19,960 nt of DNA from CAYJHC01 sp964369805. Lineage in GTDB: Bacteria > Bacillota > Clostridia > Peptostreptococcales > Anaerovoracaceae. The notes under the pieces were generated by a model that had not been told where the DNA came from, did no database searches, and worked only from the letters and a program-made list of their open reading frames with translations. Shown here piece after piece: positions 1 to 6,677 of the stretch (the first letter of the stretch is position 1; every line of letters begins with the position of its first letter). The position numbers and the translations under genes were made by a program. The stretch is from NCBI GenBank assembly GCA_964369805.1, contig CAYJFM010000039.1, positions 1-19,960 of the forward strand, in the 5' to 3' direction.

Positions 1-1514
1 CTTCTCCTAATACCCCTAAGTGTATTTACAAAATACTTAAACTCTTTTGTCTTATAGTATATCAGTGTATATGCTAATGGCACTACCACAAGGCATATTG
101 CCATCTTCAGTAAAAAGCTCAAAATATCATTTCCTGGCACTAGGCCTGCTAACAGATATGTACATACTCCAATTACTGCAGTTGCCATCGTCCTCAATCC
201 ATATGTTATAAAGTAGCTACTCAAGCTTCCTTTAAGCCCGTGCTTATACAGTACGTACGGCTCTACCCAGAATGTGGTTAGTAAAAAGCTTCCTATTGTT
301 CCAAGTACTACCCCTGCAATTCCAAGATGTTGCACAAGTAATATTGACAACACCAAATTTATTATTGCTTCAAATATAGGTTTATATCTATCATTCCAAA
401 ACAGCCCCATTGCATCCTTTGTTGTTGAAACCGAATGCCTTGCTATTCTAAAATAGAAGTTAATTACGATTATAACTACAACCATATTATCTAGTAAATA
501 TTCTTTGCCAAGCCAAACTTCAATAAATGGATTTAACAACACCATCAGACATATTGAGGCAAAGCCCGCCATAGTCATAGAAAAGAAATATATATTCGTA
601 AATGTATCATGATTTCGCTCTGCAGTGCCTAGTACTTTTAGATTTCCTATGCTAGCACTAGCTGACTGGTATATAAGGCCAATCAATGTAGTAAGTGTAG
701 ATGTAATTAATATATAGTTTGCGTAGTATCCAACAACTGCTACGCTAACAAAGGCTGCAAGGACTAAGTTATCAGTCCCATACACTACTACTCCACCTAT
801 TTTGTGTGCTGTCATTGCTCCCACATTTTTGATTAGACTTTTTTTCTCTCCCTTTGGAAGTGGTTCTGCCTTTTCCTTTTTGGTTAAAAATATATATTTT
901 TTTCTTACTCTATGCCTAATTAAAAGGTTTGTAGTTAGGGTTGCAACAATTGCTGCAATTAGGTATCCTATAAAGCTTCCAGTTAACAAAAGGATTGCGA
1001 TTTGAATTGCTGTTAACACTAAGTTAATTCCATTTGAGTACAGCTTCACTATGTAAGACTTCTGATCAGCTATTAACAGTGACTGATTGTAGCTAAAGAA
1101 GTATGATGATACTGTATTAGCTAAGTATAAAATGAAAATTAATGTTACATCTGGTATATCACTAGTTCTACCTACTAAAAGGTCTAGAAATGGTACCATG
1201 CAAAGTCCAACTACTCCAATAACAACACCAATTACTATATAGGCTTTTTTAAATATTGTCATTATTGTGTGAACCTTTTGATCATCACCTTCTGCTAGAG
1301 GCTTGTACAATGTGTATGTTATTGCTGTTCCAATACCTAGTTCTGCTAAAGACAGCATGGATAATGCGTTAGTAAAGACTCCACTAATACCTAGGTATTC
1401 TATTCCAAGAACCTGAATAAAGATTGTACGAGACACGAAATGTGCAACTAGGACTAATATTTGTCCTGTTACTGCCACCATCATATTTCTTAGTGAATTT
1501 CGTGTTCTTGACAT
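1..1514 (-). CDS. Wzx-type polysaccharide flippase, partial (C-terminus off the window)
   Basis: The reading frame has no stop from the ATG at 1514 to the window edge, giving 504 codons without an end. The product is a string of hydrophobic helices joined by short charged loops. It begins MSRTRNSLRNMM, followed by SRTIFIQVLGIEYLGISGVF, the usual opening of Gram-positive oligosaccharide flippases of the MATE/MOP superfamily. Such proteins move lipid-linked glycans from the inner to the outer face of the cytoplasmic membrane. The start lies 3 bases after the tagD stop, and the ribosome binding site GGGAGAAG is within the last tagD codons, so the two are probably translationally coupled. Its position after tagD and a glycerophosphotransferase suggests it exports a glycerol-phosphate-bearing polymer. 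That substrate is inferred from context. Family call firm; substrate uncertain. Confidence 0.87.
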   Translation of the reverse strand, partial: MSRTRNSLRNMMVAVTGQILVLVAHFVSRTIFIQVLGIEYLGISGVFTNALSMLSLAELGIGTAITYTLYKPLAEGDDQKVHTIMTIFKKAYIVIGVVIGVVGLCMVPFLDLLVGRTSDIPDVTLIFILYLANTVSSYFFSYNQSLLIADQKSYIVKLYSNGINLVLTAIQIAILLLTGSFIGYLIAAIVATLTTNLLIRHRVRKKYIFLTKKEKAEPLPKGEKKSLIKNVGAMTAHKIGGVVVYGTDNLVLAAFVSVAVVGYYANYILITSTLTTLIGLIYQSASASIGNLKVLGTAERNHDTFTNIYFFSMTMAGFASICLMVLLNPFIEVWLGKEYLLDNMVVVIIVINFYFRIARHSVSTTKDAMGLFWNDRYKPIFEAIINLVLSILLVQHLGIAGVVLGTIGSFLLTTFWVEPYVLYKHGLKGSLSSYFITYGLRTMATAVIGVCTYLLAGLVPGNDILSFLLKMAICLVVVPLAYTLIYYKTKEFKYFVNTLRGIRR

Positions 1515-1517
1515 TTT

Positions 1518-1949
1518 CTATTCTTCTCCCGGTATTTGGTCTTCGTCAGTCTCTGGTTGTAAATTAAGTTCTTCTTTTATCATAGATGTAGATATTCCAT
1601 GGGTTCTTTCCATGTAGTGAACTTGGCAAAGATCCTTTAAAGCTTCAAACTTTTCATGGCCTGTCCAGTCGTCACCAATAGTAACAACATCTACCTTGTA
1701 CATTTCCACATCATCTCTTTTCTGATCCCAGTGCTCTTCAGGAATTACAAGGTCAACATACCTAACCGCTTCAAGCATTTCCTTTCTAGTTTCATAACTA
1801 TGATATGCTTTCTTGCCTTTTATTTTATTGAATTCATCAGTTGAAACAGCAACAATTAAATAGTCTCCCATTTCTCTTGCTCTTTTCAGCATTCTAATAT
1901 GCCCATAATGTAGTAGGTCATATGTTCCGTAAGTTAAAACTCTTTTCAT
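1518..1949 (-). CDS. tagD: Glycerol-3-phosphate cytidylyltransferase
   Basis: Makes CDP-glycerol from CTP and sn-glycerol 3-phosphate in the cytoplasm, supplying the activated unit for teichoic-acid-type polymers. The 143-residue product carries both nucleotidyltransferase signatures: GTYDLLHYGH at residues 8-17 (the HxGH motif) and RTHGISTS at 115-122. It is slightly longer than the roughly 130-residue family norm because of an acidic tail (ETDEDQIPGEE) after the catalytic fold. The neighbours fit the role: a CDP-glycerol-using transferase is upstream (44 bases apart) and a flippase downstream. The ATG at 1949 has AAGG just upstream. It could in principle act on a related alcohol phosphate, but the adjacent transferase favours glycerol. 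Confidence 0.93.
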   Translation of the reverse strand: MKRVLTYGTYDLLHYGHIRMLKRAREMGDYLIVAVSTDEFNKIKGKKAYHSYETRKEMLEAVRYVDLVIPEEHWDQKRDDVEMYKVDVVTIGDDWTGHEKFEALKDLCQVHYMERTHGISTSMIKEELNLQPETDEDQIPGEE

Positions 1950-1993
1950 TTTCCTTACTTTCTCCGTTTCTTACTTATCTTTTTCGGCGTAAT

Positions 1994-3346
1994 TTATATA
2001 TCTTTTTCAGTGTATGCTATTACGCTTTCGCAGCTGCCTGCGCTGTCCACCCCTGCAAAAGCTGTCTGCCCTGTGTGTTTTACTATACAAGCCTCTATTG
2101 CCCTTTTGCTTGCTTTTCCATCTTCTAGATAGTTGAATTTTTCATTGAATGCCTTGTACTTTCTCTCAACTTCTATATTTTTTTCTTTTCTGCATATTCC
2201 TTTAATTGCTTCTATAAGGTCTTCTTCTTTTTCGGTTATTATCCCTGGCAGCTCTTCTATGTCTAGATAAAAGCCTCTAATATCATCTCTGTATTCTTCA
2301 AGGTCATACATGTAAAATACCATTGGTTTCTTAAGTGTTGCAAAGTCGAAGAACACGCTAGAGTAATCTGTTATTAATAGGTCTGCTGCTAGATAAAGGT
2401 CATTTATCTCCGGATAGTCTGTAGCATTAATTATAAAGTCTTCATGCTTGCTTAGGTCTATTGAGTTTTCAATAAAGTAATGTGTCCTAAAGAGTATAAT
2501 AAAGTTATCCTTTAACTCTTTTTTTAGGTTCTCAATTTGAAAGCCTAGGTCGTAAGTATAGCCCACACCTGACTTATGATTATTATCTCTAAATGTTGGC
2601 GCATACAGCACTATTTTCTTATTTTTATCTTCGGCCCTTATTCCTAGCTTTCTTTTTATTTTTTCTATATCTTCTTGCTTATGATTTATTAGGTAGTCAT
2701 TTCTTGGATAGCCTGTTTCCACTATCTCTGCTTTCTTATTTAACTGGCTTAGTTTAAAGCTTGAATCTAGTTTTTCTGTTGTAAACTTTGAAGGCGAAAT
2801 CATATATGATATTTTCTTTGCTTCTATAGAGTATCTTGTTCCTATCTCCTCTAATGAGTTTAAGCTATTCCCCTTCTCCGTATAAAGATCAAAGCCCAGC
2901 CTTTTAAGAGGCGTCCCGTGCCATGTTTGTATATATATTTGCTCTTTTCTCAGTCTGCCTACCTTAGTTGCCATGGAATTAGTTACTATATACTTTGCTT
3001 TTGCATACCACTCATAGCATTCCGCACTATCAGTTGCAATCAGTTTTGCTCGCTCTAGTGCTTTCATATCCTGAAAGTTTTCTGGTTCTTTAAAAAGCCA
3101 AATCAATATATAGTCATCAAACCTGCTGTCTTTAATTATTTCTTCATAAATAGCTTTTGGGTTGCATGTGTACTTCTCGCCTTTATAGGCTTCGAAAAGA
3201 ATTACTTTTTCATCTACCTTGAATTTTTTCTCGTATTTGCTAAAGTCTAGGTTTCTTTTCCCATAGGCAAGTTTCCTATAAATTCGTCTAAGTAGTGTGC
3301 TTTTTTTTGCTATATCTACTAGTATCTTATTCTTCTCTTGACTCAT
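1994..3346 (-). CDS. CDP-glycerol:glycerophosphate glycerophosphotransferase (TagB/TagF family)
   Basis: Transfers glycerol phosphate from CDP-glycerol to a lipid-linked acceptor at the inner membrane face. The 450-residue product has the family hallmarks: TWHGTPLKRLG at 141-151 (with the conserved His 143), SPSKFTT at 184-190, YPRNDYL at 213-219, LYAPTFRDN at 247-255, RTHY at 287-290 and TDYSSVFFDFA at 326-336. No transmembrane helix is evident, as expected for a peripheral membrane enzyme. It is much shorter than full-length TagF and is closer in size to TagB, so it could be a primase, a polymerase or a side-chain transferase; the sequence alone does not decide. After the catalytic fold there is a C-terminal extension of about 30 residues that I do not recognise. 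A GTGAGGG ribosome binding site precedes the ATG at 3346. Confidence 0.9.
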   Translation of the reverse strand: MSQEKNKILVDIAKKSTLLRRIYRKLAYGKRNLDFSKYEKKFKVDEKVILFEAYKGEKYTCNPKAIYEEIIKDSRFDDYILIWLFKEPENFQDMKALERAKLIATDSAECYEWYAKAKYIVTNSMATKVGRLRKEQIYIQTWHGTPLKRLGFDLYTEKGNSLNSLEEIGTRYSIEAKKISYMISPSKFTTEKLDSSFKLSQLNKKAEIVETGYPRNDYLINHKQEDIEKIKRKLGIRAEDKNKKIVLYAPTFRDNNHKSGVGYTYDLGFQIENLKKELKDNFIILFRTHYFIENSIDLSKHEDFIINATDYPEINDLYLAADLLITDYSSVFFDFATLKKPMVFYMYDLEEYRDDIRGFYLDIEELPGIITEKEEDLIEAIKGICRKEKNIEVERKYKAFNEKFNYLEDGKASKRAIEACIVKHTGQTAFAGVDSAGSCESVIAYTEKDI

Positions 3347-3440
3347 TTTTCATTGCCCTCACTTCTTCTCCCATCACTGCCTTTGCTATAGAAATAAACA
3401 AAGGATAGCGCCAGCCTTGAATTAGCCTGCACTACCCTAT

Positions 3441-3470
3441 AGTATACCATATTTATTAAGTTTTATTCAA
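3441..3470 (-). promoter_or_regulatory. Probable promoter of the glycerophosphotransferase-tagD-flippase group
   Basis: On the minus strand, TTGAAT (3465-3470) is followed after 18 bases by TATACT (3441-3446). The TGG directly before TATACT makes it an extended -10. The -35 lies in the last codons of exoA. The leader to the start at 3346 is about 90 bases and contains a small inverted repeat, CCTTTG/CAAAGG (3380-3404). This would let the wall polymer genes be expressed separately from exoA. Confidence 0.55.
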
Positions 3471-4215
3471 GCACTAGCTCAACTGGGCAGTGGTCGCTGC
3501 CAAAGGTTTCGCTTAGTATTCTTGCGCCGTTTAGTCTTGAATCTAGAGCTTTTGATGTTAGGAAGTAGTCTATTCTCCATCCCGCATTATTAGCTCTTGC
3601 ATTAAACCTATAGCTCCACCAAGAGTAGGCTCCTTCAAGGTCAGGATAGAAGTATCTGAATGTATCTGTAAAACCTGCATCTAGCAGTGTTTGTAACTTT
3701 CCTCTTTCCTCGTCCGTAAATCCTGCGTTCTTTCTGTTTGTCTTTGGGTTTTTTAGGTCGATTTCGGTATGGGCAACATTTAGGTCTCCACAAAGTATTA
3801 CCGGCTTACTTTCCTCCAACCCTTTTAGATAGCTCCTGAACATATCTTCCCATTCCATTCTATAGTCTAGCCTTTTTAGCCCGTCTTTTGAATTTGGGGT
3901 GTATACATTTACTAGGTAGAATTCTTCATACTCTGCAGTAATTACTCTTCCTTCAGTATCGTGTTCTTCTATTCCAACTCCATAGGCTACCGATATAGGT
4001 TCTTTCTTTGAAAGAATTAGTGTGCCTGAGTATCCTTTTTTATCTGCCGAGTTCCAGTAGTCATGATATCCTTCAAACTCAAATTCCGCCTGTTCTTTTA
4101 ACATTTTTATTTCTTGCAAGCATAGCACATCTGGATCTTCTTCCTTTAGAAAATCGAAAAAGCCTTTTGTTACACATGCTCTAAGTCCATTTACATTCCA
4201 TGATATTAATTTCAT
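3463..4215 (-). CDS. exoA: Exodeoxyribonuclease III (AP endonuclease)
   Basis: A cytoplasmic base-excision-repair nuclease that cuts DNA at abasic sites and trims 3' ends. The 250-residue product is full length for the Xth/ExoA family. Visible motifs are ISWNVNGLRA at the N-terminus (metal-binding Asn 7), LCLQEIK with catalytic Glu 35, GDLNVAHTEIDL in the middle, WWSYRFNARANNAGWRIDY, and the C-terminal GSDHCPVEL with the catalytic Asp-His pair at 241-242. The ATG at 4215 has a perfect GGAGG eight bases upstream. It appears to be transcribed from its own promoter just upstream and is not functionally tied to the ATPase gene before it or the polymer genes after it. Confidence 0.96.
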   Translation of the reverse strand: MKLISWNVNGLRACVTKGFFDFLKEEDPDVLCLQEIKMLKEQAEFEFEGYHDYWNSADKKGYSGTLILSKKEPISVAYGVGIEEHDTEGRVITAEYEEFYLVNVYTPNSKDGLKRLDYRMEWEDMFRSYLKGLEESKPVILCGDLNVAHTEIDLKNPKTNRKNAGFTDEERGKLQTLLDAGFTDTFRYFYPDLEGAYSWWSYRFNARANNAGWRIDYFLTSKALDSRLNGARILSETFGSDHCPVELVLE

Positions 4216-4235
4216 ATGTTTTCCTCCATTACTGT

Positions 4236-4241
4236 ATTATA
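4236..4241 (-). promoter_or_regulatory. -10 element of the exoA promoter
   Basis: The minus strand shows a consensus TATAAT at 4236-4241, about 20 bases before the exoA start. The -35 is poor (GTGAAC, 16 bases further upstream). The transcript leader would be very short, just holding the GGAGG at 4223-4227. The poor -35 overlaps the inverted repeat at 4245-4272. Confidence 0.5.
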
Positions 4242-4244
4242 CCC

Positions 4245-4272
4245 CAAAAGTCTATATGTTCACTGACTTTTG
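4245..4272. repeat. 8-bp inverted repeat between the ATPase gene and exoA
   Basis: CAAAAGTC (4245-4252) and GACTTTTG (4265-4272) are perfect inverse copies around a 12-base loop. It may be a weak terminator for the ATPase gene, or an operator, because it covers the exoA -35 region. It has no GC-rich stem and no good U-run, so the terminator reading is weak. Confidence 0.4.
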
Positions 4273-4278
4273 TGGAAA

Positions 4279-5532
4279 CTAATCTTTTAGACATGCTAAA
4301 GGCACCACTAACACACCATCTTTTCGTTGGTATGCAAGCTCACTACCTGTAAGAATCATCAAAAATGATGGTTCTTTCATTTTGTCAGTATTTATTTTTT
4401 TCTTAATTTTAAGTAAATGCTCTGCTGCTTCGTCTATTTGCATTGAACCAAGCTTAACCTCTACCGCTGCCCACCTGCCATCATTTAATGCAATCACCGC
4501 ATCACATTCAAGTCCACTAGAGTCTCTAAAGTGAAAAAGTTGCCCATCAATTGAGTCGGCATATACCTTTAAATCTCTAGCACATAAGGATTCGAATAAG
4601 AATCCAAAATAATTGAAATCTTCAAGTAGTCTTTCAGGTGTTAAGCGCATTATAGCCGTTGCTATAGATGGATCAACAAACTGTCTTTTAGGCGAAGTTC
4701 TAATTACAGATTTTGAACGTAGAGAAGGATTCCATGCTGGTATATTATCTATTACAAATATTCTTTCAAGTGCTGATAAATATTGACTTATACTTTTTTC
4801 AGATAAGCTATCTCCCGTATCACCTTCCGCAATATCATCATAAATAGTCTTTATTGTAGCAAGGGTTGATACATTTCGCGCAAGAGAGCGCATAAGAGCT
4901 CTGACTCTTGCAGGATTTTTTTGTACGTTGTCAATAGCGGATATATCGTGATTTATAATTGCTTCTACGTAGTCAACAGCGTGTCTGTAGGATGCTTTTT
5001 CACTTTGATCAATAGATGCTGGCCAGCCGCCTCTAACAACTGCCTTCGAAATTTCTTCAATGCTTAAATCACTTATGCCATCAATTTCTGTCTCCCCGTT
5101 AAATAATTCCATTAGCGAAATAGTACCATTTGACTCTTTAGATTCAAATAAGCTCATCGGTCGCATTATCATTCGAGAAATCCTACCTGTTCCAGTATGC
5201 TCCACTACATTATCTCTTGGTACAGCTGAACCAGTCAAAATGAGTTGGCCAAGTTCCCCACGTATATCCACAGCATATCTTACAGCATCCCACAAAACTG
5301 GTGCTGTCTGCCACTCATCTAAAAGTCTTGGCGTTTCACCTTTTAGTAATAAAGATGGTTTAGTGTCTGCTGCCTGTTGATAAGACGTTCTTTTATCAGG
5401 GTCTTGCATAAATAAATAGCTTTTTGAATTTTCCATTGCTGTCCTGGTTTTACCACACCATTTAGCTCCTTCAATTAACACCGCACCCGCTGTTTCAAGG
5501 CGTTCTTTTAAGATTTTATCTGCAATTCGCAA
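4279..5532 (-). CDS. AAA_14 / DUF4143 family ATPase
   Basis: An ATP-binding protein of unknown cellular role. From the TTG at 5532 it is 417 residues. The N-terminal AAA domain has a Walker-A-like GAKWCGKTRT (22-31, Lys 28), a Walker-B-like PRLLDEW (68-74) and a sensor-like LILTGSA (97-103). A DUF4143-type region follows, including VVRGGWPAS. The C-terminus carries a PD-(D/E)xK-nuclease-like pattern, with ECDAV (Asp 344) followed by VEVKLG (Glu 358, Lys 360). The TTG start is doubtful. The frame stays open upstream through ATT codons lying just after AAGGGGGG (5557-5564), and relatives usually carry a few residues before RIADKIL, so translation may begin at an ATT near 5547-5553. The five-copy repeat array upstream is described separately. 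Family members are often strain-variable, but I see no mobile-element ends here. Confidence 0.85.
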   Translation of the reverse strand: MRIADKILKERLETAGAVLIEGAKWCGKTRTAMENSKSYLFMQDPDKRTSYQQAADTKPSLLLKGETPRLLDEWQTAPVLWDAVRYAVDIRGELGQLILTGSAVPRDNVVEHTGTGRISRMIMRPMSLFESKESNGTISLMELFNGETEIDGISDLSIEEISKAVVRGGWPASIDQSEKASYRHAVDYVEAIINHDISAIDNVQKNPARVRALMRSLARNVSTLATIKTIYDDIAEGDTGDSLSEKSISQYLSALERIFVIDNIPAWNPSLRSKSVIRTSPKRQFVDPSIATAIMRLTPERLLEDFNYFGFLFESLCARDLKVYADSIDGQLFHFRDSSGLECDAVIALNDGRWAAVEVKLGSMQIDEAAEHLLKIKKKINTDKMKEPSFLMILTGSELAYQRKDGVLVVPLACLKD

Positions 5533-5579
5533 TTTATATTGTTTACTAATTTTAATCCCCCCTTACATTCCATGATTAT

Positions 5580-5608
5580 ATTATAATCTCAACTTCCGAA
5601 ATCATCAA
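5580..5608 (-). promoter_or_regulatory. Promoter of the AAA_14 ATPase gene with a repeat copy in its spacer
   Basis: On the minus strand TTGATG (5603-5608) and TATAAT (5580-5585) are separated by exactly 17 bases. A second overlapping TATAAT lies at 5575-5580. The spacer holds the gene-proximal copy of the 23-bp-period element (5592-5602). A protein bound there would compete with or assist RNA polymerase directly. Confidence 0.6.
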
Positions 5609-5700
5609 TAGTTTACTTCCGAAATTGTGACTGTTTTGCTTCCGAAATTATCAACGATTCACTTCCGAAATTGTGACTGATTTACTTCCGAAATTATCAG
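5592..5700. repeat. Five-copy 23-bp-period repeat array upstream of the ATPase gene
   Basis: The core ACTTCCGAAAT (GCTTCCGAAAT in the third copy) starts at 5592, 5615, 5638, 5661 and 5684, an exact 23-bp spacing. The flanks alternate. Copies 1, 3 and 5 continue into ATCA, while copies 2 and 4 continue into TTGTGACTG, so the real unit may be a 46-bp pair. On the coding strand the core reads ATTTCGGAAGT. It resembles an array of binding sites on similar faces of the helix. It is too short in both unit and spacer to be a CRISPR array. Confidence 0.9.
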
Positions 5701-5735
5701 TTTTGCAAGATTGCTAACTTAAGCAAAGTCAACAA

Positions 5736-5778
5736 GAAAAAAACTCCTCAAAACCCTGTAGTCATCAAGGTTTTGAGG
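5736..5778 (-). terminator. Rho-independent terminator after the sodium channel gene
   Basis: A perfect 10-bp stem (CCTCAAAACC at 5746-5755 with GGTTTTGAGG at 5769-5778) encloses a 13-base loop. Reading on the minus strand it is followed by GAGTTTTTTTC. It lies 15 bases past the channel stop codon and separates the channel transcript from the ATPase repeat array. Confidence 0.88.
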
Positions 5779-5793
5779 ATAATTTGCTTATTT

Positions 5794-6675
5794 TTACTTT
5801 TTGTCTTCTTTCTCTTTTTCACCGCAGTCCTTTGTAATGCTTTCATAGTCTCCCATTAGAAGTTCCACCTTATCAAGCTGCGCTCTTAGATTTGCTAGCT
5901 CTGCTCTAAGTGCATCACCTTTGTGAACTTCACCCTCAGTAGCCTTTTCTCTCTTTTCGCCATCAGTTGCTTCGCTAATGGTCGATACAACTATACCAAC
6001 AACTACGTTCATCATTACAAAAGCACTTATAAGTACAAATGGTACAAAGTATAGCCATGCCGCTGGATACACTTCCATTACAGGCCTTGAGATTCCCATA
6101 GACCAACTTTCTAAAGTCATTACTTGGAAAAGGGTATACATGCTTTCAGCAATGTTTCCAAACCACTCAGGGAAGGCCCCTCCAAATAGTACAGTTCCAA
6201 TTACTGCGAATATGTAGTAAACAATCAGTAGAAGTAAGCCTGTCCACATGATGCTTGGGATAGACTTCTGAATAGCAGCCATAATCATTCTTAGTTTTCC
6301 AATTCCAGAAATCAATCTAGTTGCCCTAAAAACTCTAAATATCCTAAACACTCGGAACACTGAGAAGAATTCTAAATTTGGCAAAATCGACATAATAATT
6401 ATGATAGCATCAAAAATGTTAACCCCACTTTTGAAAAACTGTCCGCCGTAGCCAATTAACTTCAATATTAACTCTATAACGAATATCCCAAGGCAAATGT
6501 AGTCAATTATTACAAGTGCAATTCCTATCTTGGTGTAAACCTCTGGTGAAGTTTCTAATCCTATCCCAATGGAGTTTATTACAATTGCTGCCATTACGAT
6601 GTTCTGGAACACCTTTTGCTCTACCAAGTCAAATACTCTCTGTCTAAATCCCCCAGCTGGTCTAATATATTCCAT
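5794..6675 (-). CDS. Bacterial voltage-gated sodium channel (NaChBac/NavMs type)
   Basis: A one-domain, six-helix ion channel that would work as a homotetramer in the cytoplasmic membrane. The S4 voltage sensor has arginines at every third position (Arg 108, 111, 114, 117 and 120, in FRVFRIFRVFRATRL). The pore has TLESWSMG at 187-194, matching the sodium-selective filter of the bacterial Nav family with the key Glu 189. S5 and S6 flank it (about 142-165 and 205-232). The charged cytoplasmic tail has a short leucine-heptad coiled coil (about 254-274), typical for tetramer assembly in these channels. At 293 residues it is of normal length. The start is 2 bases after the stop of the diguanylate cyclase gene, with its ribosome binding site GAGGAG in that gene's last codons, so the two should be made together. 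Ion selectivity is inferred from the filter. Confidence 0.95.
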   Translation of the reverse strand: MEYIRPAGGFRQRVFDLVEQKVFQNIVMAAIVINSIGIGLETSPEVYTKIGIALVIIDYICLGIFVIELILKLIGYGGQFFKSGVNIFDAIIIIMSILPNLEFFSVFRVFRIFRVFRATRLISGIGKLRMIMAAIQKSIPSIMWTGLLLLIVYYIFAVIGTVLFGGAFPEWFGNIAESMYTLFQVMTLESWSMGISRPVMEVYPAAWLYFVPFVLISAFVMMNVVVGIVVSTISEATDGEKREKATEGEVHKGDALRAELANLRAQLDKVELLMGDYESITKDCGEKEKEDKK

Positions 6676-6677
6676 TC

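Noticed and set aside
5592..5700. Repeat array considered as a CRISPR
   Set aside because: The unit is only about 11 bases with 12-base intervals and the intervals themselves alternate in sequence; there are no cas genes. A regulatory array fits better.
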